Shown here piece after piece: positions 12,803-20,940 of a DNA stretch of 24,442 bases. The position numbers and the translations under genes are program-made. The stretch is from NCBI GenBank assembly GCA_028277545.1, contig JANQGB010000499.1, positions 1 to 24,442 on the forward strand, written 5' to 3'. The notes below the pieces were generated by a model. It saw only the letters and a list, made by a program, of their open reading frames with translations. It did no database searches and was not told the DNA's origin. Positions within the stretch are counted from its first letter, which is position 1, and the number at the start of each line of letters is the position of its first letter. Origin of the DNA: Phycisphaerae bacterium. GTDB taxonomy: Bacteria > Planctomycetota > Phycisphaerae > UBA1845.

Positions 12803-14590
12803 CTACTCCTTGGTCTCGCTCTCCTTCCGCCATCGCTTCACCACGTCACCGAACGTCACGTCCTTCCAGTCCTCCTGCCATTCCTTGTAGATTTTCACGC
12901 TCTGCGATTGCGGCTCCGGCTTAGGCAAGTCCAGTTGCACAACGGCGGGCACCTGCACCGCATCACCCACAACTACGCATTCGCCCGGGCCAAGGTTCGG
13001 CAGCACATCGGCGACGCCCTTGGATGTTTCGGGAAAGAGCCGCTTGACGTAGTTCTGGTCATTGTTGTTCGTCAACCGCATGGCAACGAAGTTGTTGCAC
13101 TGTGCGAAAATCGTCTCCGCAACCTCCGAGGGACGTTGACTGACCACCATAACGCTCAGTCCGTATTTGCGCCCCTCTTTGGCTATTCGCTCAATGGACT
13201 GTCGAGAGGCACGATACATAACCGCATCGCTTTGCGGCACGTATTGATGTGCCTCTTCACACACTACCATGATAGGCACATCGTTCAGCTTGTCTTCCTC
13301 GTGGCAAAGCTTCGAGTAATGAAAGGCGAAATCAAATACCAGGCGCGCCACCAGACTGATCACGATGTTCCGCACCTCAAATGGTATCCCGCTCAAGTCA
13401 ACGATGCTCACGTTCGCCTTGTCGATGTAGCCGAGATACTGTCGGATGATATTCTCAAAATCCGCAGTCACGTATGGAGCCCCATCCTCTTTCGTTGGAT
13501 CGAGCAGAAAGCGCAGGCGCATGTCTGATCGCTTTGCTTCGAGTCGGGATACAAAACGGTTGAACTCTCCGTGAAAGGGGCCGTTCGAGGCCTTTGTATC
13601 CTTTGCCGTGGATTGCGGCACAAAATCCTGCACCGCTGCGAAGTAATGCTCACCTCGGTCACTCACCAGGGTGCCATCCGCCAGCTTCGGGCAGTTCTCA
13701 GCCGCCAATTTCCCGATCACCTCTTTGTTCATGTTCTCGATATAGTTGCACACCTCGGCCAGCGAGAAATACACTGGCGTATCATAGGTCACATCTTCTA
13801 CCGAGGGATTGTGACGTTCCTTGTTCAGGATGACTGCGTGTTTGAACTGCGACACTTGATTATGTGAATTCGCCTCGTTGCTCTCAATGAACATGCTCTC
13901 AAGTTCTTCGGAGTTCATCAGCCAATACGGCAAGGCCAATGTGTCTACGTCCAGGTAGTTCAGAGTGAATTGCTGCTCCTCCGCAAGTCTGAATGCTGCT
14001 TCGTATTCAGAGTGAATATCGAAGATCACGATATGGGCGTTGTTCTGTTGCTCAATCCTCTTGTTGGAATTATCAGCAATGCCCACTACGTCGTGGAGTA
14101 TCTTCGCCACCGCACACGACTTCCCGGCTCCTGTCGAGCCTACGATTGCGACATGCTTTCCGAAGAAACGGTCTCCGTCAATCTTGAACTGAACGTCCCT
14201 GTTCAGAACCAGCACTCCCAAGGGAAAGGTGAAAGCCTCACCACCCTCGAAGATCGACGCCAACGTGTCATCGTCCAGCACGTCCACCGGCTCGGTAGGC
14301 ACGGGAAGCAACATGCCACTCCTGATGAAGTGGCCGTCCTTTGTCAAGGTACCGATAGCGTAGCAGTCCAGCAGGAAAGCCCATACTGGCTTGTCATTCA
14401 CCGTCTTCGTGATTGCTCGCACGCCACTGATGACCGCAATGACGTGGTCAATGTTGCCCTCGGCTATCTTAAGGTATCTGCCTACCTGTAGTCGTTGTTT
14501 GTGTTCCTCAAAGACCTTGACGTCAGAGATTTCGACCACCAGACCGTCAGGGGCGCTTGAAAGGACTTGGCCGATCCTATTCGTAGACAT
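12803..14590 (-). CDS. herA: HerA-like hexameric ATPase/DNA translocase of a defence pair
   Basis: The 595-residue HerA/FtsK-class P-loop ATPase starts with a small beta-barrel (residues ~1-130, IGQVLSSAPDGLVVEI...LGVLVLNRDV). It then shows Walker A GSTGAGKS at 151-158, Walker B IVIFDIH around 187-193, CEEAH at 444-448 and the SQRPSEV motif at 484-490. HerA proteins form hexamers that pump or bind DNA and team with a nuclease. Here the ATG overlaps the end of the DUF4297-like nuclease gene by 14 bases, so both are made together. This matches the DUF4297-HerA type of anti-phage system described from defence islands. All ATPase motifs look intact. The DNA-repair NurA-HerA arrangement is unlikely because the partner is not NurA. 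Confidence 0.88.
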   Translation of the reverse strand: MSTNRIGQVLSSAPDGLVVEISDVKVFEEHKQRLQVGRYLKIAEGNIDHVIAVISGVRAITKTVNDKPVWAFLLDCYAIGTLTKDGHFIRSGMLLPVPTEPVDVLDDDTLASIFEGGEAFTFPLGVLVLNRDVQFKIDGDRFFGKHVAIVGSTGAGKSCAVAKILHDVVGIADNSNKRIEQQNNAHIVIFDIHSEYEAAFRLAEEQQFTLNYLDVDTLALPYWLMNSEELESMFIESNEANSHNQVSQFKHAVILNKERHNPSVEDVTYDTPVYFSLAEVCNYIENMNKEVIGKLAAENCPKLADGTLVSDRGEHYFAAVQDFVPQSTAKDTKASNGPFHGEFNRFVSRLEAKRSDMRLRFLLDPTKEDGAPYVTADFENIIRQYLGYIDKANVSIVDLSGIPFEVRNIVISLVARLVFDFAFHYSKLCHEEDKLNDVPIMVVCEEAHQYVPQSDAVMYRASRQSIERIAKEGRKYGLSVMVVSQRPSEVAETIFAQCNNFVAMRLTNNNDQNYVKRLFPETSKGVADVLPNLGPGECVVVGDAVQVPAVVQLDLPKPEPQSQSVKIYKEWQEDWKDVTFGDVVKRWRKESETKE

Positions 14591-15782
14591 CGCTCAGCCT
14601 CAACAGATAACTCAGTTCGACTAGGTTGGATACTTCCAATCGCTCGACGTTAACATCTTTCAGGTCGAGGTTGCCGAGTTGGCGGCGACTGACAACGAAG
14701 AAATCATCGCTCTTGGCATCGGTGATAACGGAACCATGACTTTCAAAGTGGAGGAGCCGAATATCGAATTCACGGAGCATGCCCTTGGGTTTGTCCTGCC
14801 GCACGAGCGGCTCCCGAAGGAAATGGCTCTGGTCGAATTGCCCTGCGACAATGCCGTCCGTGAATTTCACACCCTTCTGGTGCGTCCGTCGGCAGATGTC
14901 CACGAACTGCTGATGGGGGCAATCGAGACAGAAGAGCGGGGTGTGGATATGGAGTGCCTTGAAATGGAAGGCGGAAACGTAGTCGCTGATGAAGATCACG
15001 ATACGGTCGTCAAAATCGGCAACGTCCGATGCAGAGATCAGGATGTGCCGCAGGCGAGTGTTCTGTTTTAGATGAGGATGCAGTTGTTTGCGACGAGTAT
15101 CGAGCAGTTTCTTGCGAGTGGCCAGAGCCAATGTCCAACGACTAATTGCGGTTCTGCGAATATCCAGGAGTTGGCGAAGGAAAGAGTCCTTGGTGACCTC
15201 GCGGTCAGCAACGTCATGCCGAGATGCGATTAGACTGATTTTGTGAAGGGCATTGGGATAGAGCAGTGTCTCGACATCGGCGTCAGTCGGGGCAGCGGCC
15301 TTCAGAAGGTCGTGCGCCTGTGTCGCAAGATCGTCGAATGAAGGGCCAAAGTCCAGCAGCAGCCGCTCTCGAAATGCGTCTAGGTCGATGTTCCCCTGGA
15401 CACGAGCAACGAGCGGTGCAAGGCGTGCATCCCGTGTGGCGAGGACATTCTCAAGATCGTCACGAAGAAGCTGCTGCTGGCGTTCTGCTTCGTCGGCGAA
15501 ATGAGCGAAGATACGATAGGTAATATCGTGGCTGTTGTTGCGGGAGTAGTGATCCATCATTTGGAGGATCGGTTTGAAGATATCGCTTAGCGTGAAGGTG
15601 GACTTGGTTTCGTGGTACTTACATTGAATGGCGGTTAGTTGGTTGGCGTCAGCGACATCGATGTCCTCAATGATCCCCTCGACGGTTATTGTCGCATCGG
15701 CGCTGGCATTAAGGATTTCGATAAGAGTCTTGTTGAACTGATAGAGGAAGCCGAGAATGGTGTAATCCGCTGTGCGGGGCAT
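14577..15782 (-). CDS. DUF4297-like PD-(D/E)XK nuclease partner of HerA
   Basis: From ATG 15782 (GGGAGA just upstream) this is a 401-residue protein. The frame extends to 15875, but the extra residues are low-complexity and lack a ribosome binding site. Its N-terminus, ADYTILGFLYQFNKTLIEIL, then TVEGIIEDIDV (E39, D40, D42) and AIQCKYHE (Q53, K55), follows the pattern of DUF4297/Cap4-type nucleases. In these the E...D...QxK residues form a PD-(D/E)XK active site. The C-terminal ~200 residues are not assigned and may bind HerA or sense phage products. Its stop overlaps the HerA start. It lies 103 bases after the integrase gene in the same direction. Known systems of this pair degrade DNA or nucleotides during phage infection. 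Confidence 0.75.
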   Translation of the reverse strand: MPRTADYTILGFLYQFNKTLIEILNASADATITVEGIIEDIDVADANQLTAIQCKYHETKSTFTLSDIFKPILQMMDHYSRNNSHDITYRIFAHFADEAERQQQLLRDDLENVLATRDARLAPLVARVQGNIDLDAFRERLLLDFGPSFDDLATQAHDLLKAAAPTDADVETLLYPNALHKISLIASRHDVADREVTKDSFLRQLLDIRRTAISRWTLALATRKKLLDTRRKQLHPHLKQNTRLRHILISASDVADFDDRIVIFISDYVSAFHFKALHIHTPLFCLDCPHQQFVDICRRTHQKGVKFTDGIVAGQFDQSHFLREPLVRQDKPKGMLREFDIRLLHFESHGSVITDAKSDDFFVVSRRQLGNLDLKDVNVERLEVSNLVELSYLLRLSDVYE

Positions 15783-15885
15783 AGCCGTCTCCCACTGGGT
15801 TCGACCGTCGTTCTCGCCTCCTGCCCCTGCTGAGTGCCAAGGATAGCGGTGCCTAGGCCGCTGGACAAGCCGCACAGATCGGCGG

Positions 15886-17184
15886 TCATCGGCGATTTCT
15901 GTTCGCTTGGGACTTGGGCGGAAAGAACATCGCCTCGATGGCGTTGACCGCTTCCCTGACCGTCTCAGGGTATCGCTTCACGTAGGCATCAGACTCCCCA
16001 GCAAACCTGTGACCCGCCAAGATTTTTGCCTCTTTGAGCCCCACCGTATTGGGGGCGCAAGCTGCCGAGTAGGCGGCATCACGGATGCGGTTCATCGTGA
16101 CTTCCTTGCCCAGTCCTGCCCGCTCCCGCAACCGTCTAAATGAGCTTCGCAGACCTTGGGCGGCAAACCCCGTGCCCGTCTCGCAGGGGAACAGCACGCC
16201 GTTGGTCTTCTTGCTCTCGATCCACTTTTTGAGCGCCTTGCGGGTTCGGTTCCAAAGGATGCCGACTCTGGCAGTCTTCGTCTTACCCCGCTCGAAAATC
16301 ACGACCCCCGTCTTCAAGTTCACCGCATCGACGGTCAAGGTTCGGGCATCCACGGGGTAGTAGCAGAGGTTGAGCATCACCAGCAGCATCGGCTCCCAGA
16401 AGCTCCCCTTTGCTGCTTTCAGCAGGCGATGGAACTCTTCGACGCTCAACGGGTTCGGGTTCTCTTTGTTGGGGCCGGGCAACTCCAACGCCGTCATTTC
16501 GTCCAGCAGGCGCTTGCAGTTTCCTTTGTCCCGCTGCTTTTTGTCATGGCTGTAGCGGATGACTCGCTTGACCCGATCCACTTTGTGCCGCAGGGTCTTG
16601 GGTGACCCTTCATCCTCGAAGGGCAGCCAAACGGCGTCCACCCACCGCTCGAAAAGGCTGCCGTCACCCGTGGTCACTTGCTCCAAGGTGGTTGCGGGGG
16701 AAACGGTGTTCGTAAAGAGCTTCCAGGCGTTACGGACTTTCTTTGCCTCTTCAGCGCTGATCCCTTTTCGTCTGGCCTGATAGAAGTTCAGGCATTCGGT
16801 CAGGGTGACCGAGGGGGCAGGTGGTTTCAAATCCTCGACGTGGGCAAGCAGCGCCAAGGGGTCGCAGTCCATTTCGATGGCCGCCTGCCGTGGGTTGCTC
16901 AGGATCAGGTTGCGGTAGTAGTCCCGCCAGTAGCGCCTACTGGCGTTATTCAGGCCCCAGTCAATTGGATCATCCAGGGGCTCAAGGTCTCCCCGCTCTT
17001 TGCTCTGCCAAACTCGGAACTTGTGGATGGCGAGCGCTTCATCCTCTGCCGCCCCGAAGGTCGGGGCATCCCTTCCCACAGGCATGAAGACCTGCTTGCC
17101 CCGCTTGGATCGCAGGGACAGACCGACGATAGTTTCTCCGTCTGCGGTGACGTAGTGGGCGGGTTTTCTTCCACGCTTGGCCAT
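15886..17184 (-). CDS. Tyrosine recombinase/integrase of the ssrA-targeting island
   Basis: The 432-residue protein has an N-terminal DNA-arm and core-binding region and a C-terminal catalytic domain. The catalytic set is R281 (YYPVDARTL), K301/K303 (GKTKTARV), R368 (MNRIRDAAYS), H392 (AGHRF) and Y401 or Y405 (YVKRYPE). At the usual HxxR position the first residue is N365 rather than His, which is tolerated in some integrases. The ATG at 17184 has GGGGA a few bases upstream. The gene begins 76 bases from the tmRNA 3' end, exactly where an ssrA-specific integrase is expected. It reads away from ssrA into the island. It probably catalysed insertion at 17261-17279 and may still excise the island. 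Confidence 0.87.
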   Translation of the reverse strand: MAKRGRKPAHYVTADGETIVGLSLRSKRGKQVFMPVGRDAPTFGAAEDEALAIHKFRVWQSKERGDLEPLDDPIDWGLNNASRRYWRDYYRNLILSNPRQAAIEMDCDPLALLAHVEDLKPPAPSVTLTECLNFYQARRKGISAEEAKKVRNAWKLFTNTVSPATTLEQVTTGDGSLFERWVDAVWLPFEDEGSPKTLRHKVDRVKRVIRYSHDKKQRDKGNCKRLLDEMTALELPGPNKENPNPLSVEEFHRLLKAAKGSFWEPMLLVMLNLCYYPVDARTLTVDAVNLKTGVVIFERGKTKTARVGILWNRTRKALKKWIESKKTNGVLFPCETGTGFAAQGLRSSFRRLRERAGLGKEVTMNRIRDAAYSAACAPNTVGLKEAKILAGHRFAGESDAYVKRYPETVREAVNAIEAMFFPPKSQANRNRR

Positions 17185-17260
17185 GACTCATCCCCATTGG
17201 AGAGGCAGCAATTTTCTGCCCCATTATCTGCCAAAGTGGGATAGGAGTCAATAAACAAAC

Positions 17261-17279
17261 TGGAGGCGGGGGGAATCGA
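17261..17279 (+). repeat. Right attachment-site core (attR-like) inside ssrA
   Basis: These 19 bases form the 3' acceptor stem and T-arm strand of tmRNA and match 2251-2269 perfectly. The tmRNA gene is kept whole by the insertion. Confidence 0.65.
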
Positions 17280-17613
17280 ACCCCCGTCCCGCGACGGTTC
17301 GGAGAGAGTTTCTACGTGCGTAGTCTGATCGTTTAAATCTCGCCGCTGCCGGCGCCGATCGACAGGCTCCGGGGTTGGCCAGCCCGACTGAATTCTCGCC
17401 CCTTGCCGGCCAGGCGGCGGCAAGGTGCCAGCCTGCTGGCGTCGTCCGCGTCAGATAGCAGGCGTCTCCGGGCGGACGGGCAGCCTATTTAGGCCGCCAT
17501 GCGCAACTGTGAGTTGCCAAGTAAAGTTAAGTGCCAGTTGTTTAACGAGGCCAACTGACAACCTCGGCACGCGGCTCTCCCGTCTACTCGCCCGGTCGAG
17601 CCCAATCGCCCCC
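17261..17613 (-). ncRNA. ssrA: Transfer-messenger RNA (tmRNA)
   Basis: On the minus strand the 5' end GGGGGCGATTGGGCTCGACC (17613 downward) and the 3' end GGGTTCGATTCCCCCCGCCT, closing CCA-less at 17261, are the classic tmRNA termini. GGGGGCG pairs with CGCCTCC as the acceptor stem. The GACTAC...GTAGA stretch near 17320 fits the tRNA-like domain. The only frame ending in Ala-Ala-stop within the tag region reads GGC AAC TCA CAG TTG CGC ATG GCG GCC TAA (about 17507-17478), giving the predicted tag GNSQLRMAA; its first codon is less certain. The RNA rescues stalled ribosomes and tags the products for proteolysis. Length is about 353 bases, normal for one-piece tmRNA. The final CCA is not encoded. 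Confidence 0.93.
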
Positions 17614-17640
17614 GGTTGCTTCACGGGATAGTCCGAACCC

Positions 17641-17668
17641 ATTCTATCCCTTACGGCGCCCCGAACAA
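17641..17668 (-). promoter_or_regulatory. Putative ssrA promoter
   Basis: On the minus strand TTGTTC (17668-17663) and TAGAAT (17646-17641) are spaced by 16 bases. Transcription would start near 17634, leaving a leader of about 20 bases to be removed, as is normal for tmRNA precursors cleaved by RNase P. Confidence 0.5.
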
Positions 17669-17683
17669 GCACCCCACTCGCCA

Positions 17684-17740
17684 CCGGAGCATTGACCGCA
17701 GGCCGGAGCGTTGTCCGCAGCCCGGAGCATTGTCCCCAGC
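17684..17740. repeat. Three tandem 19-bp repeats upstream of ssrA
   Basis: CCGGAGCATTGACCGCAGG, CCGGAGCGTTGTCCGCAGC and CCGGAGCATTGTCCCCAGC follow each other without gaps, differing at a few bases. They lie about 15 bases beyond the putative ssrA -35 box. They could be activator sites or a slippage product. No gene is seen in 17614-18300. Confidence 0.7.
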
Positions 17741-18164
17741 GTTTCAGCACGCCGGCCGGCTACTCAGATCGCTGTTCAGGTACAGGCACTCCGGCTGGTC
17801 TGATGGGTCGAGACCGGCGGAGCCCGCCCATGGTCCGGAGTCCGGCGACGGCAGTCCTTTTGCGCGGAGCATCTGCCGGGCAGTCCCGCGGTCGAGGCAC
17901 GTGCCGGCCTGTGCAGCTGCCGGCCCGTCCAGCGGCCCAGAGACACACGGGTCACGGTGAGGCGAACAGATTCCATCAGGGGTTCATGGCCGATGCGGAT
18001 CTGCGGTACGTGAGGCGGCCGGTTCCTCAAGACGGTAGATCTCGTAACTTCTGCCCAGATAGTTATTTAGCAGCCTCCGCCCGCGGTGTCAGCTTGACCG
18101 GCGTCGCTAGCGCGAATATCATCACCTCAGTTCGGGTCAACTTTGTAAGTAAGCGGAAAGTGCG

Positions 18165-18192
18165 GCCGTTCTGTCAAGACTGTTAGAACGGC
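18165..18192 (+). promoter_or_regulatory. Stem-loop upstream of the halogenase-like gene
   Basis: GCCGTTCT (18165-18172) and AGAACGGC (18185-18192) form a perfect 8-bp stem with a 12-base loop, about 110 bases before the start codon. No T-run follows. It may belong to the 5' leader of the downstream gene or be an operator. Confidence 0.4.
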
Positions 18193-18300
18193 TCGCCGGC
18201 TGGTAGTCACGTCACCAAGGTCCAAAACAGGCAGGTTCTCTGCCAAGTAGTCCGGGGTCTACCCACGATCTACGGCGAGGCCGGGGAGGAGTGCGGTTGT

Positions 18301-19554
18301 ATGAAAACTGATGTTGCGATTGTAGGCGGAGGGCCAGGCGGAACAGCCCACGCGCTGTTTCTCGCCCAGCGGGGGATCAGTTCCGTGATCATCGAGAAGG
18401 ACGGCTTCCCTCGCTACCACATCGGAGAATCGCTGACTGGCGAGTGCGGGAACTGCCTGCGGGATCTCGGCCTGGCCGAGGACATGCACCGGGCGCAGCA
18501 CCCCGTCAAGTGGGGTGTGACTGTCTACGGCCCGGAGGGCAAGAACTCGTTTTGGATACCCGTGATGGGCCGCTGCCCGGAGAAGGGGCTGGTCGAAGCC
18601 TCCACCTGGCAGGTGCGCCGTAGCGACTTCGACGCCATGCTGATGAACAAAGCCACCGAGGCGGGCGCCACGCTCGTGCAAGGCACGGCCTCAGCAGCAT
18701 TGCGGGACAACGGTTCGGTCCGCGGCGTGCAGGTCGAGATGGCAGACGGCGGTACGCAGGACATCGAGGCGCAGGTCGTTGCGGATGCCTCCGGCATGGC
18801 CACCTTTCTATGCAACGCCGGCGTGACCAGCGAGAAGGGCCGCGGCACCTACGACAAGCAGGTGGCCATCTTCGCCCAGCTATCCGGCGCCATCCGTGAT
18901 GAAGGGAAGATGCAGGACAACACGCTGATCTTCTACCGGCTCAAGAATCACTGGGCCTGGTTCATCCCGCTGGATGGTGAGATCGTCAGCGTCGGTGTCG
19001 TGGTGCCCTCTTCGTATTTTCTGTCACGCAAAGAGAGCAAGCACGACTTTCTCGTGCGGGAACTTGGCGAGTTGAACCCGGAGCTCAAGCGGCGCCTGCC
19101 CGAGTTCAAGCTCACTGACGAGGTCCGAGCGATCTCCAACTACTCGTACGAGATCAAGCGATACACCGGCAAGGGCTGGTTGTGCATCGGTGACGCCCAT
19201 CGGTTTATCGATCCGGTGTTCTCCTTTGGGCTGTATTTCTCGATGAAGGAAGCCCAGCAGGCGGCCGCACACGTCGACGCCTATCTGGGGGGCGCCAACC
19301 GTGATGCCGAGAACCCCTTCGCGGAATTCCAGCGAAACAGCGAGCGGGGCATGAACGTGATTCAGGACGCACTGGACGCCTTCTGGGATCATCCGCTGGC
19401 CTTTGCGTTCTTTGCTCACACGCGCTATGTCAACGACTTCATCGACCTGTTTGCCGGTCGGGTCTACGCTGACAGCCCCTCTCGAGGCGTCCAGGCCATC
19501 CAGGCCATCAACGAGCAGGGGCGCATGAAGGCCCAGGCCGCGGCGATGTCCTGA
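18301..19554 (+). CDS. FAD-dependent oxidoreductase, tryptophan-halogenase-like family
   Basis: The 417-residue flavoprotein starts with the dinucleotide motif VAIVGGGPGGTA (residues 6-16), the YHIGESL segment at 39-45 and a conserved Lys70 (VKWG). It continues with HWAWFIP at 217-223, matching the WxWxIP signature of flavin-dependent halogenases, and a second FAD motif GDAHRFIDPVFSFG at 297-310. These enzymes use reduced FAD, oxygen and halide to make hypohalous acid that chlorinates aromatic substrates. Relatives include geranylgeranyl-reductase-like enzymes, so halogenation is likely but not certain. GGAGGA at 18285-18290 lies upstream of the ATG. No biosynthetic cluster such as a polyketide synthase is visible. 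The exporter 108 bases downstream may be co-transcribed. Confidence 0.8.
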   Translation: MKTDVAIVGGGPGGTAHALFLAQRGISSVIIEKDGFPRYHIGESLTGECGNCLRDLGLAEDMHRAQHPVKWGVTVYGPEGKNSFWIPVMGRCPEKGLVEASTWQVRRSDFDAMLMNKATEAGATLVQGTASAALRDNGSVRGVQVEMADGGTQDIEAQVVADASGMATFLCNAGVTSEKGRGTYDKQVAIFAQLSGAIRDEGKMQDNTLIFYRLKNHWAWFIPLDGEIVSVGVVVPSSYFLSRKESKHDFLVRELGELNPELKRRLPEFKLTDEVRAISNYSYEIKRYTGKGWLCIGDAHRFIDPVFSFGLYFSMKEAQQAAAHVDAYLGGANRDAENPFAEFQRNSERGMNVIQDALDAFWDHPLAFAFFAHTRYVNDFIDLFAGRVYADSPSRGVQAIQAINEQGRMKAQAAAMS

Positions 19555-19662
19555 CAGCCGGCGGCAGGCCGCTGGCGCGGAGACGTGTATCGGACAACGC
19601 GGCGCGAGCCGACGACAGTTCGGTGCACCGCCTACACCTGAGGGGAAAGTGGAGGGGCCCGC

Positions 19663-20745
19663 GTGCTCGGGGATAAACACAGAAGCAATCTACGGCAAGT
19701 AAGGCCGTTCCCGCTATGGCTGGGGGCGTCCTACGCTTGCTGGCTCGCTGTGGTAATAGTCGGAGGGCACTGGCAGACAGTGACCTCTCACTGGCCGATC
19801 GCCCTGGCCATGGCCGCCGGTTCATATTGTGCCGGCTCCACGCCGATGGGAGGCGGAACGGTCGGCTTCCCCATTCTGGTGCTGCTGTTCGATCAACCCG
19901 CCGCCCTGGGGCGCAACTTCAGCCTGGCCATACAGTCCATAGGCATGGTCTCCGCGTCCATTTTCATCCTGTCGATGCGGACTCCACTGGCCTGGAGCAT
20001 GCTCAAGTGGGGGGCAGCAGGGGCACTGGTCAGCACGCCGCTGTCGGCCTTGTTCATCGCGCCCTATGCGCCAGACCTCTTCACCAAACTGCTTTTCGCG
20101 GTCATCTGGGCCAGTTTCGGCACCATGACCTTCGTGAAGATTCGCGAAATCGGCAAGTTCCACGGCATGACCCGCCATGCCGAGCTGCTCGACAAGGAGG
20201 TAGGCCTCTTCGTCGGCCTCTTGGGCGGCGTGGTATCCTCTATCACCGGAGTCGGGATCGACATGGTTGTTTACGCCGTGCTGGTTCTGCTGTTGCGGGC
20301 CGACTTGAAGATCGCCATTCCCACCTCGGTCATCCTGATGGCGTTTACCTCCGTGGTTGGCCTGGCCGTGAATCTCGCCATGGGCAGCGTCGAACCGGGC
20401 GTATTCGGCCACTGGCTGGCGGCCGCCCCCGTAGTCGCCTTGGGAGCGCCATTCGGGGCCCTGGTCGTCAACCTCATCTCGCGCACCCCGACGCTCATCA
20501 TCGTCTCTGCCCTATGCATAGCTCAGTTCGTCTGGACCTGCGTCCACGAGCGGGTCAGCCCGATCATCCTGGCGCTCGCCCTGGCAGGCGTGCTGCTGTT
20601 CAACGCAGTCTTCCACGTTATGTACACCTACGGGCGCAAGCTGCTGAAGCCCAACAGCCTACGCCGCCGGCAGGGGCAGTTCGAGATGGATTCCGAAGAC
20701 GCGCCGGTCGAAACTCAGCCGTTACTGAGCCCGACGCCCGATTGA
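19663..20745 (+). CDS. TauE/SafE (TSUP) family membrane exporter
   Basis: The 360-residue integral membrane protein has about eight hydrophobic helices. The hallmark duplicated glycine-rich loops are GSTPMGGGTVGFPILVLLFD near residue 58 and LLGGVVSSITGVGIDMVVYAVLVLLLRAD near residue 188. TSUP proteins move sulfite, sulfoacetate, sulfolactate or related organic anions. The start is GTG 19663 with GGAGG seven bases upstream. The C-terminal tail (RRRQGQFEMDSEDAP...) is polar and cytoplasmic. The gene follows the halogenase-like gene by 108 bases in the same direction. The exported substrate cannot be told from the sequence. The alternative overlapping frame at 19716-20789 has the composition of a shadow. 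Confidence 0.85.
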   Translation: MLGDKHRSNLRQVRPFPLWLGASYACWLAVVIVGGHWQTVTSHWPIALAMAAGSYCAGSTPMGGGTVGFPILVLLFDQPAALGRNFSLAIQSIGMVSASIFILSMRTPLAWSMLKWGAAGALVSTPLSALFIAPYAPDLFTKLLFAVIWASFGTMTFVKIREIGKFHGMTRHAELLDKEVGLFVGLLGGVVSSITGVGIDMVVYAVLVLLLRADLKIAIPTSVILMAFTSVVGLAVNLAMGSVEPGVFGHWLAAAPVVALGAPFGALVVNLISRTPTLIIVSALCIAQFVWTCVHERVSPIILALALAGVLLFNAVFHVMYTYGRKLLKPNSLRRRQGQFEMDSEDAPVETQPLLSPTPD

Positions 20746-20940
20746 CTCATTCGGTGCAGGCTCTGCACGCGGTCGCCCTGCGACGGTAGGGTCAGCTTAG
20801 CGGACCATTTCAAGTATGATCATTCACGGGAGATGGTAAGCACAGCGTACCCTACGACCTTCGAGCGTGACAATCATCTCCGGACGACCCGCACAGCGAA
20901 CTGTACGAACGGGGATTGTTAGCAGTTTCCCCGCCGCGCA

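Larger units (their letters stand above)
2251..17279. mobile_element. Predicted ssrA-integrated genomic island, about 15 kb
   Basis: A perfect 19-base direct repeat at 2251-2269 and 17261-17279 bounds the region. The right copy is the end of tmRNA and lies next to a tyrosine integrase gene. The interval carries a TetR/aldehyde/selenoperoxiredoxin module, an rsgA remnant, an unknown operon, a serine recombinase and a nuclease-HerA defence pair. Additional core-like sequences at 6444 and 6959 suggest a composite of two or three elements. No conjugation or replication genes are seen. The true left end could also be one of the inner cores. Confidence 0.55.

Noticed and set aside
11912..13528. 538-codon open frame on the plus strand
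   Set aside because: It is antisense to the serine recombinase and HerA genes, both of which show complete family motifs, so it is a shadow.
19716..20789. 357-codon frame overlapping the TauE/SafE gene
   Set aside because: Arg/His-rich composition with no membrane helices, in a different frame from a gene with clear TSUP motifs.
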